Source of the DNA: Candidatus Zixiibacteriota bacterium
GTDB lineage: Bacteria > Zixibacteria > MSB-5A5 > GN15 > PGXB01
NCBI GenBank assembly: GCA_026397495.1
Contig: JAPLUS010000182.1
Span: forward strand, 1-8,090
DNA length: 8,090 bases
Direction of reading: 5' to 3'
Under the pieces are notes generated by a model. That model did no database searches. It was not told where the DNA came from and saw only the letters and a list, made by a program, of their open reading frames with translations. Every line of letters begins with the position of its first letter. Positions within the stretch are counted from its first letter, which is position 1. Shown here piece by piece: positions 1 through 8,012 of this stretch. Both the position numbers and the translations under genes were made by a program.

Positions 1-1
1 T

Positions 2-511
2 TCCGACCGTTCTGCCGAAGTTGCCAAGAAGTTGGGTGGCCAAATTATTGTCAATGTCCAGGCCGATCATCTGGGGATAACCAGGAGAGATTATGACGAT
101 GTCTTGAAAATAATGTTGTCAGACCATAAGATAAAATATGCCACCATAGCCAAGAAAATCGACAGCGAAATGCAATTGTATGATGCCAATAGAGTTAAAG
201 TGCTTCTTGACAATAAGGACGACGCCATCTGGTTTTCCCGCTATCCCCTTCCCTATCTGCAGGGAATAGACGACAGTCTGCTGAACCATTTTGAGTTCTT
301 TTATCATATCGGCGTTTATTTTTTCAGGAGACCGGCCCTGTTGAAATATAAAGGCTGGCCACAGGGACGTTATGAAAAAGCAGAATCATTAGAGCAACTC
401 CGAATATTGGAAAATCACCAAAGAATAAAAGTATATAAGACAAAAAGTCGGGTATTTTCAATCGATATTCCTGAAGATTTAAGGTTTTTGAAAAAAATAG
501 TCTTGAAATAA
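2..511 (+). CDS. kdsB: 3-deoxy-manno-octulosonate cytidylyltransferase (CMP-Kdo synthetase), 5' end outside window
   Basis: This is the C-terminal roughly 170 residues of a KdsB-family enzyme, which activates Kdo with CTP to CMP-Kdo for LPS inner-core synthesis in the cytosol. The frame is open from base 2, so the gene begins upstream; the TTG at 32 is internal. Family landmarks appear in order: SDRSAEVAKKLG, then VNVQAD (bases 50-67), WFSRYPLPY (about 230-256), the HIGVYFFRR strand, the ESLEQLRILE helix, and SIDIPEDL near the end (464-466 is its Asp). The two Asp residues of the NVQ-D and D-x-PED motifs, known in the family as metal ligands, are both kept. The usual NVQGDEP reads NVQADHL and the usual DTPED reads DIPED, so the protein is divergent. 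The stop TAA (509-511) directly abuts an ATG at 512, implying coupling with pyrG, whose product CTP is this enzyme's substrate. A related sugar-acid cytidylyltransferase cannot be excluded. Confidence 0.85.
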   Translation, partial: SDRSAEVAKKLGGQIIVNVQADHLGITRRDYDDVLKIMLSDHKIKYATIAKKIDSEMQLYDANRVKVLLDNKDDAIWFSRYPLPYLQGIDDSLLNHFEFFYHIGVYFFRRPALLKYKGWPQGRYEKAESLEQLRILENHQRIKVYKTKSRVFSIDIPEDLRFLKKIVLK

Positions 512-2039
<1,528 letters not shown>

Positions 2040-2156
2040 CTGGCGAAATGATTCTTCATTCACCGATTTATATGAGGAAAGACTCCGGGAACTTTGAGTG
2101 AAACGATTCGTTTAAAGAATACGCTAATTCGATTAATCTTGCGAAGGAAACACTGC

Positions 2157-2190
2157 TTGACAAAAACGATTAACAGCTTAGTGTTTTAAA
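2157..2190 (+). promoter_or_regulatory. Possible sigma-70-type promoter for the HMA-like gene
   Basis: A perfect TTGACA sits at 2157-2162, 65 nt before the ATG at 2227. No good -10 lies at 16-18 nt; the nearest AT-rich candidate, TTTAAA (2185-2190), is 22 nt away, so the assignment is weak. The rest of the 187-nt gap after pyrG (2040-2226) shows no gene, no U-tailed hairpin and no RNA that I recognise. An 8-base word AAACGATT occurs twice in it (2101-2108 and 2164-2171). Confidence 0.25.
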
Positions 2191-2226
2191 AACTTAACTC
2201 GGAATTTATTACCGGAAGATATACAA

Positions 2227-2781
2227 ATGAAAAAGATTGTATTTTGCAGTTTCGGCTTAGCGGCTGCAGCTGTTATCGCCCTTGCCCCAAATCTGACTTT
2301 ATCATCAAGCGACAGCGGCGATACCAAAGCTACTACCGCAGTTAATGAATCACCATCAGCCGTTTCTGCCTCAACGCCAGCCTGTTCGCTCCGCCAATCC
2401 TCCGCCACCAAGACGACCAGCCTTGATACGCTCTGTGCCAATAAGGGCGCATATAAGGGTAAATGTGCCGCCCTGACACTATCCATTACGGGGATGAAAG
2501 GTAAAAATAGTGCGGCAAAGGTGATTAGGGCGTTAAAATCCGACAAGGGAATTATTAAGGTTATTTCGGCTGACTATAAGACAGGGAGGGCCATTGCCTG
2601 CTACGACCCGGATAAGACAGAACCAAACAAACTGGCGGCTTTGGTTACCAAAACGGGTTACAAAACTGAGATAGTATCTGTCAGTCCGAATGGGCCCACC
2701 ACTGATTCAACCGGAACGACCTGTGATATAATAACTAAAAAGTGCGAAACAAAACCCGAGACCGAAGGCAAAACTCACTGA
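2227..2781 (+). CDS. Exported HMA-like domain protein without the CxxC metal motif
   Basis: This is a 184-residue protein of unknown specific role. Residues 1-20 form a signal peptide (MKKIVFCSFGLAAAAVIALA), and Cys7 is not in a lipobox. A Ser/Thr/Ala-rich linker covers about 25-65. Residues 82-150 match the heavy-metal-associated fold (LTLSITGM, then a helix, GIIKVISADYKTGRAIACYDPDK, then TGYKTEIV), with the beta-alpha-beta-beta-alpha-beta pattern and the YDP-K and GYK landmarks. The GMTCxxC metal loop reads GMKGKNSA, so both metal cysteines are gone. Cysteines occur elsewhere: 53, 70, 80, 125, 166 and 173. The pairs 70/80 and 166/173 flank the domain and could form disulfides or another metal site (inference). 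The ATG has a GGAAG (2213-2217) 9 nt upstream. The gene stands alone between pyrG and a strong terminator. A periplasmic MerP-like ancestor is plausible, but metal transport cannot be claimed. Confidence 0.75.
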   Translation: MKKIVFCSFGLAAAAVIALAPNLTLSSSDSGDTKATTAVNESPSAVSASTPACSLRQSSATKTTSLDTLCANKGAYKGKCAALTLSITGMKGKNSAAKVIRALKSDKGIIKVISADYKTGRAIACYDPDKTEPNKLAALVTKTGYKTEIVSVSPNGPTTDSTGTTCDIITKKCETKPETEGKTH

Positions 2782-2808
2782 CAAATATTTTTTTGACTAG
2801 GCCATGCG

Positions 2809-2833
2809 GGCGGGATATATTCCCGCCTTTTTT
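2809..2833 (+). terminator. Rho-independent terminator after the HMA-like gene
   Basis: A 7-bp perfect stem GGCGGGA / TCCCGCC with a 5-nt loop TATAT is followed directly by six T (2828-2833). It begins 27 nt after the stop codon of the HMA-like gene and should end that transcript, leaving the downstream protease gene to its own promoter. Confidence 0.85.
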
Positions 2834-2837
2834 ATGT

Positions 2838-2883
2838 TGTGCTGGGTCTTGTTCCGACCTCTGGCGGAATGTGACCCAGCACA
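2838..2883. repeat. 46-nt imperfect palindrome, probable dispersed intergenic repeat
   Basis: The outer arms TGTGCTGGGTC (2838-2848) and GACCCAGCACA (2873-2883) are perfect 11-bp inverted repeats. A symmetric 3-nt internal loop (TTG/TGT) separates them from an inner stem TTCCG (2852-2856) with CGGAA (2865-2869), which can be extended by CC/GG around a TCT loop with one bulged A. There is no T-run after it, and a proper terminator sits just upstream, so termination is not its obvious role. It resembles REP or MITE-like palindromes that occur in many copies in intergenic DNA; only one copy is in this window. Confidence 0.6.
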
Positions 2884-3057
2884 CTTGCTCATAGTGGGAT
2901 TGGTGTCAAAAGATATGGAACCCAAAGAAAGGTTGAAATTCTATTCGTATCCTATTAACTATTCAGCTAAACGAAACGAGGAAACTGACGAAGATATTAG
3001 AAAGGAATATATCTTTGCAAGATGTCGAAGATAATCCTTAAACCGAAGGGGATTTAA

Positions 3058-5565
3058 ATGAGAAAAGTAGTTGTTTTGGTGCTTGTTCTTTTTGTGTTGA
3101 GCGCACCGCAGATTCTTGCTTCTGGTAAAGCCATACCAATTCAAAATAGTCAGAAGGCAACAGAGAAAGTGTCTTTGCTAAAAGCGAGGGATAATGCTTT
3201 AGCAAGACTAAAATCTCAAAGTAAGTTTAAGGTGGATGTTCGTTTTGACGAAAATGGAATTCCGACTCTATTGAAGGGCAAATTCTCCTCGTCTGCTTCT
3301 GGAGATAAAAAGGATTTTGCATTAGGGTTTCTTGAAGAATACAAAGACTTATTTTTACTTAAAGACCCCACAGTTGAACTAAAGACAAAATCGGTAAGAA
3401 AGGACAGGGCCGGCAATACTCATATACGCTTTGACCAGACCTATCAAGATATTCCTGTTTGGGGTGCCCAGCTTCTAGTCCACTATCATAAAGATGGGTA
3501 TATCAAGTCTGTCAATGGTCGCTGGGAACCAACACCTAAAATAGATATCACACCCACTCTATCCAAAGAGGATGCTTTAAAAATCGCAAAAGACGACCTA
3601 AGTTCCTCTCTCTCAAAAGAGCCTCAAATTGAGCTTTTGATTTTCCCTTGGCAAAACCAAACTTATTTAGCTTACGAGATAACCCTAATTCCTGATTTAG
3701 CCCACAATTGGAAGTATTTTGTAGATGCCAAAACAGGAAAGATTTTGTTGAAATATAATGATGTGAAATATGACGGTCCTGTAACTGCCACTGGGATTAT
3801 GCTGGATAGTAGCATAGTCTCTTTGAATGCTTATGTGTATGAGGATACCATTTGGCTTATCGATGCCACCAAGCCAATGTATGTTCCACCTATTGATAAC
3901 CCTCAAGGAATAATAGCTACATTTGATTCGCATGGGGGTACAATTCTTGGAGATGCTGTTTTCGACCCTAATTTCGATACCTTATTCAATGATAATGATA
4001 GTCTAAAAGCCGCCGTGAGTGCTCACTATAATTTAGGTCTGATTTATGATTATTTCTATAGCACTTTTGATAGAAATAGCTGGGATGATAATGGGGGTAA
4101 CTTAGTGAGCGTAGTGCATTATGAGTCTAATTACGATAATGCTTTTTGGAATAGGTCATATATGTGTTTCGGAGATGGTGACACCTTATTTTCTTCTCTT
4201 TCTGGGGCGTTGGATGTGGTTGCTCACGAATTCGGGCATGCTGTTACCCAAGCAACTGGTTCTTTAATTTATCTTGGTGAATGGGGTGCTTTAAATGAGC
4301 ATCTTTCAGACGTCTGGGGTGCAATGCTGGACAGAGAAGATTGGCTAATTGGAGAGGACGTTACCATAAAAAGTCCAGGATTTATGAGAAATATGGCAGA
4401 CCCACATCAAGGAATGCCAACTAACCCACATCTTCCTTATGCTCAACCCGCTCATATGAGCGAGTATGTTTATTATCCTTGGCAAAGTGGGGATACACCC
4501 TATGATAATGGCGGAGTCCATTGTAATAATGGCATCCCAAACAAAGCATGTTATCTTTTAGCCACAGCCGTAACCAGAGATACGGCTGAACAGCTTTATT
4601 ATGATGCTTTGACTAACTATTTGTTTCCGAAGTCAAGATTTGTTGACTTGAAATGGTCTCTGCTTCAATCGGCTGAATATCTTTATTCCTCTGCGCCAAA
4701 CTATGACCATATAATAAGTTCTATTACGGATGCTTTTAATTCGGTAGGTATAGAGGATTATTTTGATACAGGCGTAGATACCCTTGCTTATGATGATGGA
4801 AATGAATACTACACTTTATATTCAGATTCCAACTATTCTTATGCGGTCAGATTTACTCCTCACGCTCCTTGCAGCTTATTGGCTGTTATCGCCTCATTTT
4901 ACACAACAGGAAATAATGCAAATCTTCACGTATGGAAAGATTCTATGGTAGGTGATAGTGGATATGGAATTCCTGGAACTGAACTGTGTAGTTTGAATAT
5001 AAACCGAACTATAACCTATCCTTATTGGCAAGAGATAGACCTGTCAAGCTATAATCTGTATTTTGACCAAGATTTTTATGTGGGATTTACTGCCACGGAG
5101 CTTGACTCTTTTCTTTTGACTGATTCGATTAACTCTAACCATTATAGAGCTTATTATGATACTGGTTTGGGCTGGTTTGTGATTCCACCTGGCGAAGACT
5201 CAATTCCGGGGGACCCATTAATTCGAGCCATTGTCCAATACGATAGCACAGCGCCATCTGGTATAGATGAAGGCAATATTGTTTTTGTCCCTCATTCATT
5301 TACTCTCTACCAAAACTATCCTAACCCGTTCAATCCGACGACGACCATTGAATATTCACTTCCTACCCGATCACATATAGTCATTGACATCTACAATATT
5401 CTCGGCCAGAAAATAAATACGGTGGTTGATAGAACAGAGTCTATGGGTAATCATACGGCCAACTGGAATGGTTCAAATTATGAAGGGAAAGCCGTCAGTT
5501 CCCAGCGAAGCACGCCTTTTTTGTCAAAAATAGGTAATTGCGGAAGAAGAGTCATAATTGTATAA
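3058..5565 (+). CDS. Secreted M4-family (thermolysin-like) metalloprotease with C-terminal sorting domain
   Basis: This is an 835-residue zinc endopeptidase precursor. Residues 1-22 are a signal peptide. About 70-125 is the FTP propeptide (FLEEYKDLFLL, then the HIRFDQTYQDIPVWGAQL strand pair). About 165-230 is a PepSY-type segment ending VDAKTGKILLKYND. The catalytic domain spans about 235-565 and shows HEFGH (His390, Glu391, His394), the third zinc ligand Glu414 in NEHLSD, Asp418, and the transition-state His488 in GGVHCNNGIPNKA; spacings match thermolysin. A beta-rich segment (about 570-735) precedes a sorting domain starting near 745 (YQNYPNPFNP from 751), so export and surface delivery are expected. 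The last 20 residues (816-835) do not fit the domain's usual SG-x-YFYRL ending. GAAGGGGA (3045-3052) precedes the ATG. Base composition is lower in G+C than its neighbours (sampled 60-base lines 28-43% versus 45-58%), suggesting acquisition. The 173 nt between the palindrome and the ribosome binding site hold no clear gene. Confidence 0.93.
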   Translation: MRKVVVLVLVLFVLSAPQILASGKAIPIQNSQKATEKVSLLKARDNALARLKSQSKFKVDVRFDENGIPTLLKGKFSSSASGDKKDFALGFLEEYKDLFLLKDPTVELKTKSVRKDRAGNTHIRFDQTYQDIPVWGAQLLVHYHKDGYIKSVNGRWEPTPKIDITPTLSKEDALKIAKDDLSSSLSKEPQIELLIFPWQNQTYLAYEITLIPDLAHNWKYFVDAKTGKILLKYNDVKYDGPVTATGIMLDSSIVSLNAYVYEDTIWLIDATKPMYVPPIDNPQGIIATFDSHGGTILGDAVFDPNFDTLFNDNDSLKAAVSAHYNLGLIYDYFYSTFDRNSWDDNGGNLVSVVHYESNYDNAFWNRSYMCFGDGDTLFSSLSGALDVVAHEFGHAVTQATGSLIYLGEWGALNEHLSDVWGAMLDREDWLIGEDVTIKSPGFMRNMADPHQGMPTNPHLPYAQPAHMSEYVYYPWQSGDTPYDNGGVHCNNGIPNKACYLLATAVTRDTAEQLYYDALTNYLFPKSRFVDLKWSLLQSAEYLYSSAPNYDHIISSITDAFNSVGIEDYFDTGVDTLAYDDGNEYYTLYSDSNYSYAVRFTPHAPCSLLAVIASFYTTGNNANLHVWKDSMVGDSGYGIPGTELCSLNINRTITYPYWQEIDLSSYNLYFDQDFYVGFTATELDSFLLTDSINSNHYRAYYDTGLGWFVIPPGEDSIPGDPLIRAIVQYDSTAPSGIDEGNIVFVPHSFTLYQNYPNPFNPTTTIEYSLPTRSHIVIDIYNILGQKINTVVDRTESMGNHTANWNGSNYEGKAVSSQRSTPFLSKIGNCGRRVIIV
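5542..5551 (+). promoter_or_regulatory. Ribosome binding site favouring a TTG start for the PorV/PorQ-like gene
   Basis: GGAAGAAGAG at 5542-5551 ends 6 nt before TTG at 5558, but 21 nt before the ATG at 5573. Starting at TTG gives the signal peptide a positively charged beginning (MYNKK), which the ATG start (MQTFT) lacks. Both points favour TTG, and it lies inside the 3' end of the protease gene. Confidence 0.5.
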
Positions 5566-6511
5566 TAAGAAAATGCAGACTTTTACAATTCTGATTCTCT
5601 CCTTGATGTTGCCGCTGGTTTCGTATGGCGCCAAATATGCGGGCGAGCCTTTTTCTCTGGGGGTAGGCGCACGACCATTGGCCATGGGAGGAGCGACCAT
5701 TGCCGGCCCCTTTGACGGTTCAGCCGGATACTGGAATCCCGCGGGCTTGAATCATCTCAACGGGCGAAATTTTATAGTGATGCATGCGGAGACTTTTGGG
5801 TCGCTTCTGAACCATGATTTTGCCGGATATGCAAGCAAGAAAGGGAACGCAAAGAATTTTATCCAAGCATACGGATTCTATCTTTACTATTTGGGTGGCG
5901 GCGGAATTAAAATAACCGATTTAAACGTTCATACCGAACGTCCTTTTGTTGTCCGTGAGGAATCACACGCCGACTATCTTATGGCCGGATCATTATCGAC
6001 CAGAATAAGGAACATAGATTTGGGACTGACAGGACGGTTGATTTACCGCAACCTGCCGACAATTTCAGGTTACGGCCTGACCGCCGATATGGGAGCACTT
6101 TATCATCCTGTTAATCCAATTTATTTGGGATTAATGATTACTGATGCTCTATCCGGGGTTATCCATTACTCTAATGGCACCAGCGAATCAATCCTGCCGA
6201 CTGTTAAACCGGCTATTTTGATTCAGCATACGGCAACAGATATAACCGGACGATTGGCTGTTTCCGGCGATATCAAATTCGAGGGAATTAGAGATGCCGC
6301 CCAGTTCTGGCAGGGGAATATTTCTTTGGATACTCATTTGGGTATGGAATTATCATATAGAGAAATGCTCTTTGGTCGAGCCGGCCTTGATATCGGGAAT
6401 TTCACCGCCGGGATCGGAATTAACTATAGCCGAATCACCTTTGATCTGGCCTACCTTCACAATAGCTATTTTGACGAGACTTTTCGCATTTCTGCGGGAT
6501 ACCAATTTTAG
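5558..6511 (+). CDS. PorV/PorQ-family outer-membrane beta-barrel protein
   Basis: This 317-residue protein is predicted to sit in the outer membrane. Residues 1-25 are a signal peptide (MYNKK, hydrophobic stretch, SYGA). The mature start, GEPFSLGVGARPLAMGGATI followed by FDGSAGYWNPAGL, is the hallmark of the PorV/PorQ (UPF0164-like) family. The rest alternates polar and hydrophobic residues as in beta-strands, with strand-like ends such as YASKKG, LYYLGGG and HLGMELSYREM, and the chain ends in an aromatic (GYQF), as barrel proteins do. In Bacteroidetes, PorV shuttles proteins bearing C-terminal sorting domains to the attachment machinery of type IX secretion; other family members are plain barrels. 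Here it overlaps the sorting-domain protease gene by 8 nt, so the two are probably co-translated. Its base composition matches the ATP synthase genes rather than the protease. FadL-type transport is a less likely alternative. Confidence 0.85.
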   Translation: MYNKKMQTFTILILSLMLPLVSYGAKYAGEPFSLGVGARPLAMGGATIAGPFDGSAGYWNPAGLNHLNGRNFIVMHAETFGSLLNHDFAGYASKKGNAKNFIQAYGFYLYYLGGGGIKITDLNVHTERPFVVREESHADYLMAGSLSTRIRNIDLGLTGRLIYRNLPTISGYGLTADMGALYHPVNPIYLGLMITDALSGVIHYSNGTSESILPTVKPAILIQHTATDITGRLAVSGDIKFEGIRDAAQFWQGNISLDTHLGMELSYREMLFGRAGLDIGNFTAGIGINYSRITFDLAYLHNSYFDETFRISAGYQF

Positions 6512-6587
6512 CTTGCCATTCTTTTTTGTTGATATTTAAAAGCATAGATTTTAGTTTAATCCCAAGTTAATTTACGCGGGGAAAAAG

Positions 6588-6842
6588 GTGCCGGATTTCA
6601 AAAGGCCTTCCGAAAGAAAAGGGAAAAATGACTATCGTCAAATAGGCCTTCTTACGACCATTCCGATCCTTCTTGCCGTTGGTCCGCTGGTCGGTTTCTT
6701 TATTGGGCGATGGCTTGATTCCAAATTCGGAACTGAGCCCTATCTAATGGTACTGTTCTTAGTCTTTGGTTTTGTTGCTTCCGGCAGGGAAATATATAGA
6801 CTCTTAAAGAGGACTGAAGAGGAAAACGAAAAGAAATCATGA
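6588..6842 (+). CDS. atpZ: AtpZ/AtpI-family small membrane protein of the ATP synthase operon
   Basis: This is an 84-residue protein with two membrane helices, about 18-40 (IGLLTTIPILLAVGPLVGFF) and 51-68 (PYLMVLFLVFGFVAS). A GRWLDSKFGTEPYL hinge lies between them and a charged C-terminal tail follows (KRTEEENEKKS). This layout and the G-x-x-x-G-R-W-L-D pattern are typical of the AtpZ family at the head of F-type ATP synthase operons, where it has been linked to Mg2+/Ca2+ uptake or to assembly of the c-ring. The GTG start at 6588 is preceded by GCGGGGA (6577-6582). The stop overlaps the next start by four bases (ATGA at 6839-6842), so translation is coupled. The 76-nt gap after the barrel gene shows no terminator and only weak promoter-like AT-rich sequence, so the operon's own promoter is not located. 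Confidence 0.85.
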   Translation: MPDFKRPSERKGKNDYRQIGLLTTIPILLAVGPLVGFFIGRWLDSKFGTEPYLMVLFLVFGFVASGREIYRLLKRTEEENEKKS

Positions 6843-7294
6843 CGCCCAAAACGGGATTTATCGCACGGACGCTGCAGACTAACGGAATAGTCGCCCTATT
6901 GGTGCTGATTTTTGGCTCGTTCTACTTTGGTTTTTATTCAACCTTATCGGTCTTTACCGGCATCATCTGGGGGATGGTCAACCTTTATTTCCTGGCTCTT
7001 CTAATCCGATCCTCCCTCCGGCCGGAGGGAGCCGATATGGCGACCGCCCTAATTCTCATTCTCATCAAATTTCCTCTTCTATATTTTTCCGCTTATCTGA
7101 TGATTACCTCGGGTTTTTTCAATCCCCTCTTGCTTCTGACTGGTTTTACGACAACTCGCTTTCTATATACTGACTACGGCCGCAGATACGGTTTCAACGG
7201 CGATAGGAAAGGCTGGAGCCCAGGGCGGGGAGAATTCCAACGAGCTCCCCAATCTTATTACTTTCATCAGTCAGCCTTTTGCTCACCATTATGA
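6839..7294 (+). CDS. atpI: ATP synthase subunit I-like membrane protein, C-terminus doubtful
   Basis: The frame encodes 151 residues, of which about the first 106 look genuine. Hydrophobic segments lie at about 15-33, 36-57, 68-90 and 94-106, with a VNLYFLALLIRSSLRP loop between the second and third. This fits the four-helix subunit I (AtpI) family that follows AtpZ and precedes atpB and is thought to help assemble the c-ring. Members are usually about 120-130 residues. The last 45 residues (from RFLYTDYGRRYG) are polar, Gly/Arg-rich, unlike the family, and run into the region that encodes the AtpB N-terminus in another frame. I therefore suspect the true end lies near 7150-7206 and that an indel carries this frame too far: frame-1 stops occur at 7171-7173 and 7204-7206, the latter just before GGAAAGG. 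The ATG at 6839 overlaps the atpZ stop. Confidence 0.7.
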   Translation: MTPKTGFIARTLQTNGIVALLVLIFGSFYFGFYSTLSVFTGIIWGMVNLYFLALLIRSSLRPEGADMATALILILIKFPLLYFSAYLMITSGFFNPLLLLTGFTTTRFLYTDYGRRYGFNGDRKGWSPGRGEFQRAPQSYYFHQSAFCSPL

Positions 7295-7967
7295 TGCTCT
7301 TATCTACGCCGGCGTTGTCTCCTTGATGATGATTACCGTGGCGGTCATTACCTGCCGGCGTCGCCAAATGATACCGGGGAAACTGCAAAATCTGATGGAG
7401 ATGATTCTGGAGGCATTGGACAATCTATTTTATTCGGTAATGGGCAAAGAATCTCGTAAATACACTCCTTTTCTGGGGACTTTATTTTTGTACATCTGGT
7501 TTATGAATCTTATCGGTCTCGTGCCGTTTTTTAAATCCTCAACCTCCTCCATAAATACCACCGCGGCCCTGGCTATAACCGTTTTTCTCTATGTGCAGTA
7601 TACCGGCCTTACTCGCTTAGGAGTTTGGGGATATTTTCATCATTTGCTCGGCTCGCCTACCGATGCGGTAACCTGGGCGCTGGCGCCGATTAATTTGCCG
7701 ATTCACGTTATCGGTGAGTTGGCTCGACCCTTCTCCCTCGCCCTTCGTCTTTTCGGCAATATAACCGGCGAAGATATTCTTATTGCGGCCTTTGTATCTC
7801 TGGGAATTATGTTTATGGGGCTATTCGGTTCACCGATCGGGTTTCCGTTTCAGATACCCTTTATTTTGTTGGCCATGCTGACTTCGACCATTCAGGCGCT
7901 GGTTTTCACCATGCTTTCGGCGATTTATTTCTATATGGTAATGCCAAGCGAGGAACATAAACATTAG
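7221..7967 (+). CDS. atpB: F-type ATP synthase subunit a, start codon apparently lost
   Basis: Subunit a forms the two proton half-channels beside the c-ring in the inner membrane. Clear landmarks: IPGKLQNLMEMILEAL after helix 1, FLYIWFMNLIGLVPFF, PINLPIHVIGELARPFSLALRLFGN with the essential channel Arg at 7746-7748, GEDILI, and STIQALVFTMLSAIYFYM with the conserved Gln, ending SEEHKH. The first in-frame TTG (7323) falls inside membrane helix 1, so it cannot be the true start. The frame reads sensibly further up: GGENSNELPNLITFISQPFAHHYDALIYAGVV from 7224. No ATG, GTG or TTG occurs between the upstream stop (7137) and 7323. One extra T between 7222 and 7223 would create ATG GGC GGG GAG, preceded by GGAAAGG (7206-7212). 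The start given here is therefore inferred; a rare CTG (7140 or 7170) is a weaker alternative. Confidence 0.88.
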   Translation, partial: QGGENSNELPNLITFISQPFAHHYDALIYAGVVSLMMITVAVITCRRRQMIPGKLQNLMEMILEALDNLFYSVMGKESRKYTPFLGTLFLYIWFMNLIGLVPFFKSSTSSINTTAALAITVFLYVQYTGLTRLGVWGYFHHLLGSPTDAVTWALAPINLPIHVIGELARPFSLALRLFGNITGEDILIAAFVSLGIMFMGLFGSPIGFPFQIPFILLAMLTSTIQALVFTMLSAIYFYMVMPSEEHKH

Positions 7968-8012
7968 AAAAATATAGCAACTATTAAATAAAAACTACTT
8001 AAGGAGGACAAA

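Noticed and set aside
2046..2059. Small hairpin AATGA-TTCT-TCATT after pyrG as a terminator
   Set aside because: The stem is only 5 bp, AT-rich, and has no T-run behind it.
2804..3034. A 76-codon open frame starting at 2804 on the + strand
   Set aside because: Its first third is made of the terminator stem and the palindrome, it has no ribosome binding site at its start, and the protein shows no domain or signal features.
2914..3034. Shorter version of the same frame from ATG 2914 (39 codons), considered as a leader peptide for the protease
   Set aside because: There is no Shine-Dalgarno before the ATG, no attenuator-like hairpins follow it, and its composition looks like translated AT-rich intergenic DNA.
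6294..6539. An 81-codon + strand open frame overlapping the end of the barrel gene
   Set aside because: It is out of frame within the well-supported beta-barrel gene, whose C-terminal GYQF ending is as expected, and it shows no coding features of its own.
6526..6560. TTGTTG/TTGATA with AT-rich boxes as the promoter of the ATP synthase operon
   Set aside because: No -35/-10 pair with 16-18 nt spacing matches well, so I do not list it as a feature.
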